A DNA stretch of 64,000 bases from Oscillospiraceae bacterium (GCA_021199795.1 JAJQHJ010000003.1:310001-374000); one strand, 5' to 3'. Shown: positions 9,651 to 18,881, counted from the stretch's first letter. A program made the numbers and translations. Notes: generated by a model from the sequence alone, not told the origin.

Positions 9651-9694
9651 TTGAAATGTATTTTAGGGCGTAGGAGCAAAACTTTTCAAAGGTA

Positions 9695-9723
9695 TTGACA
9701 TTCCGCGCTCGCTAAAGTATAAT
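9695..9723 (+). promoter_or_regulatory. Perfect consensus sigma-A promoter of yceD-rpmF
   Basis: TTGACA at 9695-9700, 17 bases, TATAAT at 9718-9723. Transcription would start near 9730, giving a very short leader before the GTG at 9748. Confidence 0.85.
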
Positions 9724-9747
9724 GTTTGTGATATTCTGAGGTGTAAT

Positions 9748-10218
9748 GTGCTGCTGAAGCTTAAGCCGCTGTTTGACGGGGAGGACGGCGAACGTCTAGT
9801 TGAAACCGATATTCCCGTAAGCGAAATGGACAAGTATAAAGGCGTGGGTGATTTTATCACTCCAGTCAGCCTTAAAGGAAAGACAGTTTGCAGAGCTGGA
9901 ATTGTAACATTAAGCTACAATCTTGACTACACTGTTTCCCACATTTGCGACCGATGCTCTGCAGAATTTACCCGCCGGTATAATCAGGACTTCACTCACA
10001 TTCTCGTGAGAGGCGACGAGGATAATGAAAATCTTCCAGACGATGACGAGTATGTCTACTGTTCCGGTGAAACTCTTGATCTCAATGAGTTAGCTATCTC
10101 AGATTTGCTACTTTCAATGCCGACTAAAATTCTTTGCCGCGATGATTGCAAGGGTATCTGCCTTTGTTGCGGTAAAAATCTTAACGACGGCGATTGCGGA
10201 TGCGAAAATGACCAATAA
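9748..10218 (+). CDS. YceD/DUF177-family protein, zinc-binding
   Basis: A 156-residue cytoplasmic protein of the DUF177 (YceD) family, whose gene is conserved beside rpmF and which is linked to 23S rRNA or L32 processing. Two cysteine pairs are visible: ICDRCSAEF in the middle, and the C-terminal CRDDCKGICLCCGKN with a final CGC, a zinc-ribbon pattern. The start is GTG 9748 with GAGGTG just upstream; the spacing is short but no better start exists. It is followed 57 bases later by rpmF and driven by the consensus promoter at 9695-9723. Confidence 0.88.
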   Translation: MLLKLKPLFDGEDGERLVETDIPVSEMDKYKGVGDFITPVSLKGKTVCRAGIVTLSYNLDYTVSHICDRCSAEFTRRYNQDFTHILVRGDEDNENLPDDDEYVYCSGETLDLNELAISDLLLSMPTKILCRDDCKGICLCCGKNLNDGDCGCENDQ

Positions 10219-10275
10219 TCATTGATGCTGAGCGAAGTAGCTATGTCATAATTTGTCAAGGAGGAGGTGCTGAAA

Positions 10276-10458
10276 ATGGCAGTACCGAAGAGAAAAGTCT
10301 CCAAAGCGAGAAGAGACAAAAGACGTTCAAGTGTATGGAAGCTTGATGCTCCTGCACTTTCAAGGTGCTCCAACTGCGGTGCTTTAACCTCACCGCACAA
10401 GGTTTGCAGTAACTGCGGCTACTATAAGGGTACCATGGTTATCGAGAAGGAAGCATAG
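10276..10458 (+). CDS. rpmF: 50S ribosomal protein L32
   Basis: A 60-residue ribosomal protein of the large subunit. It starts MAVPKRKVSKARRDKRR, the classic L32 N-terminus, and has the zinc ribbon CSNCGAL...CSNCGYY (C+ form). The start is ATG 10276 behind GAGGAGG; the in-frame GTG at 10267 sits inside that ribosome binding site. It is cotranscribed with the DUF177 gene and ended by the terminator at 10485-10522. Confidence 0.97.
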   Translation: MAVPKRKVSKARRDKRRSSVWKLDAPALSRCSNCGALTSPHKVCSNCGYYKGTMVIEKEA

Positions 10459-10484
10459 TCTTTAAACGAAGCTTTGTCTTCTTC

Positions 10485-10522
10485 AAAAACAGAGAAGGAG
10501 CATTTCCTTCTCTGTTTTTTTA
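10485..10522 (+). terminator. Rho-independent terminator after rpmF
   Basis: AAAACAGAGAAGGA pairs with TCCTTCTCTGTTTT (to about 10518) around a short loop, followed by more T residues. It excludes the extended N-terminus that the der frame would otherwise allow from 10474. Confidence 0.9.
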
Positions 10523-10560
10523 ATACCATCACTATTATTCTGAATTTAAGGAGGCGGAGC

Positions 10561-11892
10561 ATGGCTTTGCCGATTGTCGCCGTTGTGGGGCGACCCAATG
10601 TAGGAAAATCCACACTTTTCAATAAACTTATAGGCAAGAGACTTTCGATAGTTGATGACACTCCTGGTGTAACAAGAGACAGAATCTACTCTAAGTGCGA
10701 GTGGCGCGCTCGTGAATTTATGCTTGTAGACACAGGAGGAATCGAGCCTAAGACAAATGATTCTATTCTGATACAAATGAGACGTCAGGCTCAGATAGCA
10801 ATTGATAAGGCTTCTGTAATTATCTTGGTAACTGACATCCGTGCGGGAGTAACAGCAAACGACTATGAGGTTGCATCGATGCTTCAGAAGTCAGGGAAAC
10901 CTATTGTTCTCTGTGTCAACAAGTGCGACAGATTAGGACCACCTGAGCCGGAATTCTATGAATTCTATAACTTGGGTCTTGGCGACCCGGTAGAGGTTTC
11001 TTCTGTTCACGGCTATGGAACCGGAGATCTTTTAGACAGAGTTTTAGAGAATCTTTCGGAGAGCGATGAAACCGAAGACAAGGACAGTATTCGTGTTGCT
11101 GTAATCGGTAAGCCGAATGTCGGAAAATCTTCAATCATCAACAGAATTGTAGGCGAAGAGAGAGCGATAGTTTCAAATGTAGCCGGAACCACCCGCGATG
11201 CCACTGACGCTGAAGTCGAGAACGAGTGGGGAAAATACACGTTCGTTGATACAGCAGGTATAAGAAAGAAATCAAAAGTATACGAAAATATCGAGCACTA
11301 CAGCGTCCTCAGAGCTTATATGGCAGTTGACGAGGCTGATGTTGCTGTTATCGTTATAGATGCGTCGGTTGGCTTTACCGAACAGGATTCAAAAGTCGCC
11401 GGTTATGCCCACGAGCAGGGCAAGGCTTGTATAGTTGCCGTAAACAAGTGGGATGTAATTGATAAAGACACAAACACCATGAAAGAGTTCTCAGATAATC
11501 TGAAAGAGAAGCTCAGCTTCATGGATTATGTGCCGTTTGTATTTATTTCAGCCAAGACTGGACAGCGTGTTGATAAGTTGTTTGAGCTCATCAATCGGGT
11601 CTATGCAAATAATTCGATGAGAATATCGACAGGCAAACTCAACGACATACTGGCTTACTCTGTCAACAGAGTTCAGCCGCCGTCAGACAAGGGCAAACGC
11701 CTGAAAATATACTACATGACCCAGCCGTCCACTAATCCGCCGACGTTCGTCATGTTTGTTAATTCGGCGGAGCTGTTCCACTTCTCATATCGGAGATACT
11801 TGGAGAATCAGATCAGGGACACATTCGGAGGGCTTGAGGGAACACCGATTCGTATTATTGTCCGTGAAAGGGATGCCACTGACACTAAATAA
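10561..11892 (+). CDS. der: Ribosome-associated GTPase Der (EngA)
   Basis: Essential GTPase with two tandem G domains and a KH-like C-terminal domain, needed for 50S subunit assembly. The 443 residues carry the first P-loop GRPNVGKST near residue 9 with DTGG and NKCD, and the second P-loop GKPNVGKSS with DTAGIRKKSK and NKWD. The C-terminal KH-like part is complete. The start is ATG 10561 with AAGGAGG nearby; the longer frame from 10474 would begin inside a terminator. It is followed 14 bases later by plsY and likely forms an operon with plsY and gpsA. Confidence 0.96.
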   Translation: MALPIVAVVGRPNVGKSTLFNKLIGKRLSIVDDTPGVTRDRIYSKCEWRAREFMLVDTGGIEPKTNDSILIQMRRQAQIAIDKASVIILVTDIRAGVTANDYEVASMLQKSGKPIVLCVNKCDRLGPPEPEFYEFYNLGLGDPVEVSSVHGYGTGDLLDRVLENLSESDETEDKDSIRVAVIGKPNVGKSSIINRIVGEERAIVSNVAGTTRDATDAEVENEWGKYTFVDTAGIRKKSKVYENIEHYSVLRAYMAVDEADVAVIVIDASVGFTEQDSKVAGYAHEQGKACIVAVNKWDVIDKDTNTMKEFSDNLKEKLSFMDYVPFVFISAKTGQRVDKLFELINRVYANNSMRISTGKLNDILAYSVNRVQPPSDKGKRLKIYYMTQPSTNPPTFVMFVNSAELFHFSYRRYLENQIRDTFGGLEGTPIRIIVRERDATDTK

Positions 11893-11906
11893 CAGGAGCT
11901 GACAAA

Positions 11907-12581
11907 TTGTACTATCTAGCTTTACTTGTAGTTGCGGTTATAGCTTATCTTATAGGAAGCCTGAACTCCGCAATCATTTCTGTTCACCTCGTAAAGAGAC
12001 AGGATATTCGTGACTATGGCAGTCATAATGCAGGGCTGACAAATGTCTACCGGACTTTCGGAGGACTCAGTGCTGCAATGACTCTTATCATAGATGTTCT
12101 GAAAGGCATTGCAGTTGTTTTTGGAACCAGAGCAGCTTTGTTCTGGTCGGGGCTGTTTTCAGCAGAAGAGCACAGTGTCATCACAGCCTGTATGCTTGCT
12201 TCGATGTTCGCTGTAATGGGACATTGCTTCCCGATATTCTATGGCTTCAAAGGCGGAAAGGGAATCCTCATAGCGGCAGTATGTACTATCTGCATCAATC
12301 CTCTGGTATTTCTTCTTGCTGTGATTGCATTCCTGATTATTTTCCTTGCTACAAGATATGTGTCACTCAGCTCAATTACATGCTGTGTGTATTATCCTAT
12401 ATGCTATATTCTTGCTGATCTGATTATGTATGGCAAACTTGATATGTACACTGCTGTACATGCGGTTATAGCACTTATAATGGGAATCTTCTGTCTTGTA
12501 AGGCATATGCCGAATATTCAGAGATTAAGAAACCATACAGAATCGAAATTCACATTCAGAAAGCGAGGAGATAGCAAGTGA
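11907..12581 (+). CDS. plsY: Acyl-phosphate:glycerol-3-phosphate acyltransferase PlsY
   Basis: Integral membrane enzyme that transfers acyl groups from acyl-phosphate to glycerol-3-phosphate, the first committed step of phospholipid synthesis in Firmicutes. It has 224 residues and about five membrane helices. Conserved loops are SLNSAI, GSHNAGLTNVYR and GFKGGKG, all family signatures. The start appears to be TTG 11907 with CAGGAG eight bases upstream. Its last four bases overlap gpsA (GTGA), which makes the substrate glycerol-3-phosphate, so the pair is translationally coupled. Confidence 0.94.
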   Translation: MYYLALLVVAVIAYLIGSLNSAIISVHLVKRQDIRDYGSHNAGLTNVYRTFGGLSAAMTLIIDVLKGIAVVFGTRAALFWSGLFSAEEHSVITACMLASMFAVMGHCFPIFYGFKGGKGILIAAVCTICINPLVFLLAVIAFLIIFLATRYVSLSSITCCVYYPICYILADLIMYGKLDMYTAVHAVIALIMGIFCLVRHMPNIQRLRNHTESKFTFRKRGDSK

Positions 12582-13561
12582 CAAGTATCACAATCTTAGG
12601 CTCAGGCGGATGGGGGCTTGCGCTTGCGTGCACTTCCTCTCGTCTTGGGCATGATGTAACCGTATGGAGCGCATTCAAGGATGAGCTTGACACAATTAGA
12701 AGAACAGGTGAGCTAAGAGCAAAGCTTCCTGGAGTGCAGATTCCAAAGTCTGTAAATCTATGTGAAGATATATCCTGTGCAAAAGGCAGAGATATAGTCG
12801 TTGTTGGAATACCGTCGAAATTCGTCCGTTCAGTCTGTGAGCAGGCGAAACCATATGTTGATAAGAACGCAATAATTGTAAGCAGCGCGAAAGGGCTTGA
12901 AGATGGTTCCCTGAAACGGATGAGCGAGGTCATAAGAGAAGTTTTCCCGGATAATAAAATCGCTGTTCTTTCAGGACCGTCACACGCAGAAGAGCTTGGC
13001 AGAGGAATGCCAACGGCTGTAGCAGTCGCTTCTGAGGATGAAGAAGCCGCTCGCCTGATCCAGTCGAGCTTTTCTGATGGTGTTCTGAGGCTTTATGTCA
13101 ATTCAGACGTAATAGGCTGTGAAGTTGGAGGAGCTGTCAAGAACGTAATTGCACTTTGTTCCGGAGTTGTTGGCGGTCTCGGATATGGTGACAACACCAA
13201 AGCTGCTCTGATGACTAGAGGCTTAAGCGAGATAACCAGACTTGGTGTCGCCATGGGTGCGAAGCAGGATACATTCAGCGGTCTTGCCGGACTTGGCGAT
13301 CTCGTTGTAACCTGCACAAGTATGCATTCCCGCAACTATCGTGCTGGTCTACTTATTGGTCAGGGAGTTGAGCCTGAAGAAGCAGTCAGACAGATTGGAA
13401 CCGTTGAGGGCTATGCTTGTGCAAAAGCCACCTTGGAGCTTGCAAATAAGTATGGGGTTGATATGCCTATTACTTCAGAAGTCAATAAGGTTCTGTTCGA
13501 GGGCAAGTCACCGAGAGTTTCAATCAATGAGCTTATGCTCAGACCAGTCAGAACTGAATAA
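12578..13561 (+). CDS. gpsA: Glycerol-3-phosphate dehydrogenase (NAD(P)+)
   Basis: Reduces dihydroxyacetone phosphate to glycerol-3-phosphate for phospholipid synthesis. The 327 residues are normal for the family. The N-terminal Rossmann fold has ILGSGGWGLALA. SGPSHAEE and GGAVKNVIALCSG carry the catalytic lysine region, and AGLGDLVVTC and SRNYRAG complete the C-terminal domain. The start is GTG 12578 within the stop of plsY, giving a four-base overlap. About 120 bases without a gene follow, then the pyrH operon. Confidence 0.95.
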   Translation: MTSITILGSGGWGLALACTSSRLGHDVTVWSAFKDELDTIRRTGELRAKLPGVQIPKSVNLCEDISCAKGRDIVVVGIPSKFVRSVCEQAKPYVDKNAIIVSSAKGLEDGSLKRMSEVIREVFPDNKIAVLSGPSHAEELGRGMPTAVAVASEDEEAARLIQSSFSDGVLRLYVNSDVIGCEVGGAVKNVIALCSGVVGGLGYGDNTKAALMTRGLSEITRLGVAMGAKQDTFSGLAGLGDLVVTCTSMHSRNYRAGLLIGQGVEPEEAVRQIGTVEGYACAKATLELANKYGVDMPITSEVNKVLFEGKSPRVSINELMLRPVRTE

Positions 13562-13591
13562 AATTTATTCATGAGATTTGCGTGAAAGCTA

Positions 13592-13620
13592 TTTACTTTG
13601 AAGTGATTTTAGGGTAAAAT
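13592..13620 (+). promoter_or_regulatory. Candidate promoter of the pyrH-polC operon
   Basis: TTTACT at 13592-13597, 17 bases, TAAAAT at 13615-13620. A second -10-like TATAAT at 13661-13666 has no good -35 and would leave too short a leader. Confidence 0.4.
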
Positions 13621-13680
13621 TAGATGAGAGCGAATTGCTCTTCTTGTAAAAAACAAATACTATAATGGAGAGTGCTGTTT

Positions 13681-14385
13681 ATGGAGCCGAAGTACAAACG
13701 TATCCTTCTGAAACTTAGTGGAGAAGCTCTTGCAGGTGATAAAAAGGCCGGACTTGATTTCGACACTATCGGAAAAATTTGCCAGAGTGTCAAGAGGTGT
13801 TATGACGCCGGAGTTCAGATTGGAGTAGTCGTCGGAGGCGGCAACTTCTGGCGTGGGCGTTCAAGCGGCGCGATGGACAGAACAAGAGCTGACCATATCG
13901 GAATGCTTGCAACCGCCATGAATGCTCTTGCAGTAGCTGACAGCCTTGAGGCGTTGGGTGCTGAGGTAAGAGTACAGACAGCAATTGAAATGCGCCAGAT
14001 AGCAGAGCCATATATCAGAAACAAGGCGGTAAGGCATCTTGAAAAGGGCAGAATAGTTATTTTCGGTTGTGGAACAGGCAGCCCATTCTTCTCAACAGAT
14101 ACTGCATCATCCTTAAGAGCTGCTGAAATTGAAGCTGATGTTATGCTCAAAGCCACAATGGTTGACGGAGTATACGATAAGGATCCGCACAAGTTCTCAG
14201 ACGCAGTAAAGTTTGATAAGCTTGATCTTGATGATGTAGTTTCCAAGCATCTGGGCGTTATGGACGCAACAGCCGCCGCCATGTGCAAGGAAAACGAGAT
14301 ACCTGTAATTGTATTTAATCTTGAAAATCCCGACAATATCTATGATGCCGTTATGGGCGAGAACGTCGGAACAATACTGTATTGA
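13681..14385 (+). CDS. pyrH: Uridylate kinase
   Basis: Bacterial UMP kinase of the amino-acid kinase fold; it makes UDP for nucleotide, cell-wall and RNA synthesis. The 234 residues show [11 protein letters not shown] at the N-terminus, VGGGNFWRG, and the loop [13 protein letters not shown], plus VDGVYDKDP. The start is ATG 13681 (MEPKYKR) with TGGAG about ten bases upstream; the in-frame GTG at 13672 lies inside that site. It is the first gene of the pyrH-frr-uppS-cdsA-dxr-rseP-ispG-polC series, a conserved Firmicutes order. Confidence 0.96.
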   Translation: MEPKYKRILLKLSGEALAGDKKAGLDFDTIGKICQSVKRCYDAGVQIGVVVGGGNFWRGRSSGAMDRTRADHIGMLATAMNALAVADSLEALGAEVRVQTAIEMRQIAEPYIRNKAVRHLEKGRIVIFGCGTGSPFFSTDTASSLRAAEIEADVMLKATMVDGVYDKDPHKFSDAVKFDKLDLDDVVSKHLGVMDATAAAMCKENEIPVIVFNLENPDNIYDAVMGENVGTILY

Positions 14386-14422
14386 CAGCTTAGTGGCTGA
14401 TAACTGAAAGGAATGAGTATCA

Positions 14423-14977
14423 ATGAAAGAAGTATTGAATAACGCTAAGGACAAAATGGAAAAGACCCTCAAGGTTTTAGCTTCCGATTTTGCAGCAATA
14501 AGAGCAGGAAGAGCTAATCCTGCAGTTCTTGACAGAATCACTGTTGATTACTACGGAACCCAGACTCCCATAAATCAGATGGCTGCTATCTCAGTTCAGG
14601 ACGCAAGAGTATTGGTAATTCAGCCGTGGGACAAGTCTTCACTCAAAGCCATTGAAAAAGGCATTTTGGCGAGTGACCTGGGAATCAATCCTCAGAATGA
14701 CGGTTCAGTTATCCGCTTGACATTCCCTCAGCTCAGCGAGGAACGCCGTAAGGATCTCACCAAAGACATAAGAAAGCTTGGCGAGGATTCAAAGGTTGCA
14801 ATCCGTTCAATAAGACGCGATGCCAACGATAAAATCAAGTCCATGAAGAAGAACGGCGATGTCACCGAAGACGATGTAAAGCAGTTCGATAAGGATGTTC
14901 AGAAGCTTACCGATAAGTATATCGCACTTGTTGATGATCAGGTTGCAGTCAAGGAGAAAGAAATTCTTTCCGTTTGA
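14423..14977 (+). CDS. frr: Ribosome recycling factor
   Basis: Releases ribosomes from mRNA after termination, together with EF-G. It has the standard 184 residues. The N-terminal and C-terminal coils of domain I and the conserved IRAGRANPA, YYGTQTPINQMA, ERRKDLTK and IRRDANDK are all present. ATG 14423 has GAAAGGAATGAG upstream. It sits between pyrH and uppS. A strong hairpin without much U-tract follows at 14997-15024. Confidence 0.97.
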   Translation: MKEVLNNAKDKMEKTLKVLASDFAAIRAGRANPAVLDRITVDYYGTQTPINQMAAISVQDARVLVIQPWDKSSLKAIEKGILASDLGINPQNDGSVIRLTFPQLSEERRKDLTKDIRKLGEDSKVAIRSIRRDANDKIKSMKKNGDVTEDDVKQFDKDVQKLTDKYIALVDDQVAVKEKEILSV

Positions 14978-14996
14978 TTTTGAGCTAATATTTCAG

Positions 14997-15024
14997 ACAG
15001 TTTCACCCTCCGGGGTGAGACTGT
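14997..15024 (+). terminator. Strong intra-operon hairpin after frr
   Basis: ACAGTTTCACCC (14997-15008) pairs with GGGTGAGACTGT (15013-15024), 12 pairs with one G-U and a 4-base loop, followed only by TTGCTT. It may be a partial terminator or an mRNA-stabilising end between frr and uppS. Confidence 0.5.
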
Positions 15025-15061
15025 TTGCTTGAAAGAAAGATAATATCAGGGTGGGATAAGC

Positions 15062-15802
15062 TTGGCAAACGAGAATACGAATTTAAAAATACCTCAGGAA
15101 CTTAAAGTTCCTGTGCATGTCGCATTTATTATGGATGGCAATGGCAGATGGGCAAAAAAACGCCTTATGCCAAGAAACTACGGTCACCGAGAGGGAGCAA
15201 AGGCACTTAAAACGGTAATAAGAGCCTGCAAAGACCTTGGAATCAGATATGCAACATTCTACGCTTTCTCTACTGAAAACTGGAGTCGTCCAGATGACGA
15301 AGTAAAAGGTCTGATGGAGCTTTTTGATGAACAGCTCGATACACTTAAGCAATACACGGATGAGAACGCAAAGCTTTTGTTTATCGGTGACAGAACCCGC
15401 CTGAGCGAAAGCCTACAGAATAAAATGGCTGAAAATGAAGAGGGTTCAAAGGACAATACCGGACTTACTGTTTTGATTGCCGTCAATTATGGCGGTCATG
15501 ATGAAATAACGAGAGCTGTCAGACAGATTTCTTCACTTGCAAAAGAGGGTTATATTTCAGAAGACCAGATCACACCCGAACTAGTCAATTCATTCCTGGA
15601 TACAAAGGACATTCCTCCTGTTGACCTGCTTATAAGAACAGGCGGGGAAGAGAGAATTTCAAACTTTCTCATATGGCAGTGTGCCTATGCCGAATTCTAT
15701 TTCTGTGATACACTGTGGCCGGATTTCGGAAAAGCTGAGCTCATAAAAGCACTTGAAAACTATACTTCACGTGACAGACGCTTCGGCGGAGTTATGAATT
15801 AG
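15062..15802 (+). CDS. uppS: Isoprenyl (undecaprenyl) diphosphate synthase
   Basis: cis-Prenyltransferase that elongates farnesyl diphosphate to the undecaprenyl carrier for peptidoglycan and wall polymers. The 246 residues include the catalytic VAFIMDGNGRWAKKR, YGHREGA, AFSTENWSRP and the C-terminal LLIRTGGEERISNFL-type region with the usual FWP-like end DTLWPDF. The start is likely TTG 15062 with GGGTGG upstream; no ATG lies nearby. It is followed by cdsA after 12 bases. Confidence 0.95.
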   Translation: MANENTNLKIPQELKVPVHVAFIMDGNGRWAKKRLMPRNYGHREGAKALKTVIRACKDLGIRYATFYAFSTENWSRPDDEVKGLMELFDEQLDTLKQYTDENAKLLFIGDRTRLSESLQNKMAENEEGSKDNTGLTVLIAVNYGGHDEITRAVRQISSLAKEGYISEDQITPELVNSFLDTKDIPPVDLLIRTGGEERISNFLIWQCAYAEFYFCDTLWPDFGKAELIKALENYTSRDRRFGGVMN

Positions 15803-15814
15803 AAAGGAAACAAA

Positions 15815-16642
15815 ATGAAGACAAGAATCATAACGGCTGTAGTATCGCTTGCGCTTTTAGCTGTTGTTTTGTGCTTCCATAGCACTATAGTTCTTAATAT
15901 AGCAGTTGCCGCATTAACGGCTGTAATGATGTTTGAGCTTTTCCGTGCAAATAAGCTGCTAAAGAGCATACTTTTTGCGGGGAGCCTGTGCCTGTCGGTT
16001 TTTTTCCCGCTTGCAGTAAGATTTCTTTCTGTCCTGGATGGGTTGTACATATATTTAGCAGTGATATTTGCATATATCGTAATATATGCTCTGGATATCT
16101 TTATTGGATATGAAAAGGCCGATGTCGGAGTTTATTCGACAGTCGCGCTATATTCGCTTCTGATATCTGTTGCAATGTCAAGTCTTTGTGTGATTGAAGC
16201 ATCCAGTGAGAAGTTTGGACTTCTTGTCCTTATTCTCACATTCTGCGGAGCATGGCTTGATGACACTGGTGCATATTTCGCGGGAACATTTTTGGGCAAG
16301 CACAAGCTCTGCCCGAAAATCAGTCCCAAGAAGACTGTCGAGGGCTTCATCGGCGGTGTACTCACCGATGTGATTCTTTTCGTAGTTTTCGGATTGGTTG
16401 TCGATCTTGCAGTAGCAGATGCAAATGTTAATTACATTCTTATGGCACTTCTTGGTGCAGGATGCTCACTCCTGGGAGTGACCGGTGACCTCTTCGCGTC
16501 TGTAATCAAGCGTCACTGTGATGTGAAAGACTATGGAAATCTGTTTCCTGGACATGGGGGAGCACTTGACAGATTCGACAGCGTAGTATTCGTGGCTCCG
16601 TTCATGGCATTGTGCTCTTGTAGCATAGGAATTTTCGGATAG
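15815..16642 (+). CDS. cdsA: Phosphatidate cytidylyltransferase
   Basis: Membrane enzyme making CDP-diacylglycerol from phosphatidic acid and CTP, the branch point of phospholipid synthesis. It has 275 residues and about seven or eight membrane helices. The C-terminal signature S-x(2)-KR-x(4)-KD-x(2)-x-LFPGHGG-x-LDR-x-D is present as IKRHCDVKDYGNLFPGHGG. GAKR/PKKTVEG-type segments (SPKKTVEGFIGG) precede it. ATG 15815 has GAAAGGAAAC upstream. It sits between uppS and dxr in the conserved operon. Confidence 0.95.
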   Translation: MKTRIITAVVSLALLAVVLCFHSTIVLNIAVAALTAVMMFELFRANKLLKSILFAGSLCLSVFFPLAVRFLSVLDGLYIYLAVIFAYIVIYALDIFIGYEKADVGVYSTVALYSLLISVAMSSLCVIEASSEKFGLLVLILTFCGAWLDDTGAYFAGTFLGKHKLCPKISPKKTVEGFIGGVLTDVILFVVFGLVVDLAVADANVNYILMALLGAGCSLLGVTGDLFASVIKRHCDVKDYGNLFPGHGGALDRFDSVVFVAPFMALCSCSIGIFG

Positions 16643-16654
16643 GCAGGGAATCAG

Positions 16655-17806
16655 ATGAAAAAAGTATCTTTGCTCGGTTCAACCGGTTCAATAGGAGTTC
16701 AGTCTTTGGACGTCATAAAGCGTCACGGTCTCAATGTAACTGCTCTAGCCGCAAGATCAAACTGGAAGCTACTTGCCAGACAGGCTCTCGAATTCAATCC
16801 GAAGCTTGTCTGCATCTATGACAGTGAATATGAAGACCTGCTTAAAGACGAGCTTCAAGGTACTGGTATTACAGTTCTTTCAGGAATGGATGGACTCTGC
16901 GAAGCGGCTTGTGAAACTGATTGTGATATTGTACTCAATTCTGTAGTTGGAATGGTAGGTCTTGAGCCTACACTTGCAGCTGTAAATGCCGGCAAAAACA
17001 TAGCCCTTGCGAATAAGGAGACCCTGGTTGCCGGTGGTATGTTGGTAACTGAAGCTATCAAGCAAAAGGGTGTAAAGCTATATCCTGTTGACAGTGAACA
17101 CTCTGCAATTTTTCAGTCGCTGGAAGCAGGAAATCGCAGAGATTTGCATAAGATAATACTTACAGCTTCCGGCGGACCTTTCTTCGGAAAGAGCTCAGAT
17201 GAGCTTGAACATATGACTGCCGCAGATGCGCTGAAACATCCCAACTGGAATATGGGTGCAAAGATAACCATTGATTCCTCGACACTTATGAACAAAGGCT
17301 TTGAATTTTTAGAGGCAATGTGGTTATTTAATGTCAAACCCTCGCAAATTGAGGTTGTTGTTCACAGAGAAAGCGTTGTTCACTCAGCGGTAGAATTCAA
17401 CGATGGGTCGATAATTGCTCAACTTGGAGTTCCCGACATGAGAATCCCGATTCAGTATGCCCTTTTGTATCCCGAGCGTCCTGAATCTAGTGTCAAGAGA
17501 CTGTCACTGACGGACTACGGAACACTTAGCTTTTTGAAGCCGGATATAGATACATTCAGATGCCTCGGTCTTTGCATAAAAGCCGCTGAAATTGCCGATA
17601 CTACAGCACCGGCAATTGTAAATGCCGCAAACGAAGTAGCTGTTGCAAGCTTCCTTAATGGCGATATTGGTTTCAACGACATAGCAAGACTGGCTGAAAG
17701 TGCGTTTGATTCAATCGAACATAAGACTGTAAATAGTTTGAATGATGTTCTCTCAGCAGACAAGTCAGCAAGAGATTTTGTTTCCTCTAAAATTGGAAAG
17801 GATTGA
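16655..17806 (+). CDS. dxr: 1-deoxy-D-xylulose 5-phosphate reductoisomerase
   Basis: Second enzyme of the MEP isoprenoid pathway; it makes 2-C-methylerythritol 4-phosphate with NADPH and a divalent metal. The 383 residues have the NADPH fingerprint LLGSTGSIGVQSLDV, the metal-binding PVDSEHSAIFQ and the substrate loop ASGGPFF, with NMGAKITIDSSTLMNKG and HRESVVHS. ATG 16655 has GCAGGGAATCAG upstream. It stops with TGA at 17804-17806, five bases before rseP. ispG of the same pathway lies two genes on. Confidence 0.97.
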   Translation: MKKVSLLGSTGSIGVQSLDVIKRHGLNVTALAARSNWKLLARQALEFNPKLVCIYDSEYEDLLKDELQGTGITVLSGMDGLCEAACETDCDIVLNSVVGMVGLEPTLAAVNAGKNIALANKETLVAGGMLVTEAIKQKGVKLYPVDSEHSAIFQSLEAGNRRDLHKIILTASGGPFFGKSSDELEHMTAADALKHPNWNMGAKITIDSSTLMNKGFEFLEAMWLFNVKPSQIEVVVHRESVVHSAVEFNDGSIIAQLGVPDMRIPIQYALLYPERPESSVKRLSLTDYGTLSFLKPDIDTFRCLGLCIKAAEIADTTAPAIVNAANEVAVASFLNGDIGFNDIARLAESAFDSIEHKTVNSLNDVLSADKSARDFVSSKIGKD

Positions 17807-17810
17807 TACC

Positions 17811-18866
17811 TTGACTTTAGTTTATATCTTAGTAGCGATAATTATTTTCGGAGTCATAATCATAATCCATGAGCTTGGTCACTTTGCTATGGCAAAGGCT
17901 ATGGGCATAAGAGTAAATGAGTTCTCAATTGGAATGGGACCGAAAATAGTTTCCTGGGGTAAGAAAGAAACTGCATATTCTATCAGATGTCTTCCCATAG
18001 GCGGATTTGTGTCAATGGAGGGCGAAGATGAATCTAGCGAAGACCCTAGAGCTTTCCGTAACAGACCTGTCTGGCGAAGACTTCTGGTTGTTCTTGCAGG
18101 TCCCGTAATGAATCTTGTCCTTGGCTTTCTGATTCTGGTTATAGTTACAGCGTGTTCTGATGCTATTGTCTCAACAACTGTAGCTCAGTTTTACACAGAG
18201 GATGCCACGTCGCATGTGACCGGTCTTGAAGTCGGCGATAAGATAGTCGAGGTAAATGGACGAAAAATATTCACCGATACCGATATTTCTTATGAGTTCC
18301 AGATAGACGAGGATGCAGTTTTCGATATGGTTGTGGTTCGTGACGGTGAAAAAGTATCTCTTACTGGCGTCACATTTGATTCCGCAGTAGCCGAGGATGG
18401 CTCTTCTACTCTCTATATCGATTTTATGGTAGTTGGTGAGAAAGTCACTCCGATTTCAGTTATAAGCTATTCTGCAAGAAAAACTGTTTCAGTTTCAAGA
18501 ATGATTTGGCTGTCGCTTGCTGATTTGCTCAAAGGCAACTATTCTATCAATGACCTTTCCGGACCTGTTGGCATAGTTGACGCAATTGGTGAAGTCGTGA
18601 GCACAACTTCACAAGGCGTTGCTTTTACAGAAATGCTCGAAACACTCATGACATTTGTCGTGTATATAACTATTAACGTTGGAATATTCAATCTTCTCCC
18701 GATTCCTGCACTCGACGGCTCAAGAGCTATTTTCCTCATAATTGAGGGGATCAGAAGAAAGCCTGTTAAGCCGGAGCACGAGGGAATGGTACACTTCGTG
18801 GGAATGGCGGCACTTCTTCTTCTGATGCTTGTCGTTACCGTAAACGATATTATAAAGCTATTTTAA
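17811..18866 (+). CDS. rseP: Site-2 intramembrane metalloprotease RseP
   Basis: Zinc protease within the membrane that cleaves anti-sigma factors, signal-peptide remnants and similar membrane substrates. The 351 residues have the zinc motif HELGH in the first helix, FSIGMGPKI and the GGFVSMEGED stretch, a PDZ domain (about 120-200), and the third ligand region NLLPIPALDGSR. The start is TTG 17811 with GGAAAGG about nine bases upstream. The longer open frame from 17742 overlaps dxr and adds no conserved residues. Confidence 0.94.
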   Translation: MTLVYILVAIIIFGVIIIIHELGHFAMAKAMGIRVNEFSIGMGPKIVSWGKKETAYSIRCLPIGGFVSMEGEDESSEDPRAFRNRPVWRRLLVVLAGPVMNLVLGFLILVIVTACSDAIVSTTVAQFYTEDATSHVTGLEVGDKIVEVNGRKIFTDTDISYEFQIDEDAVFDMVVVRDGEKVSLTGVTFDSAVAEDGSSTLYIDFMVVGEKVTPISVISYSARKTVSVSRMIWLSLADLLKGNYSINDLSGPVGIVDAIGEVVSTTSQGVAFTEMLETLMTFVVYITINVGIFNLLPIPALDGSRAIFLIIEGIRRKPVKPEHEGMVHFVGMAALLLLMLVVTVNDIIKLF

Positions 18867-18881
18867 AGGACGGTGCCAATA

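Noticed and set aside
10474..10560. N-terminal extension of Der
   Set aside because: It would start inside the rpmF terminator; ATG 10561 has a good ribosome site and the conserved N-terminus.
13661..13666. TATAAT as the pyrH -10 box
   Set aside because: No -35 lies 16-18 bases upstream, and the leader would be only a few bases long.
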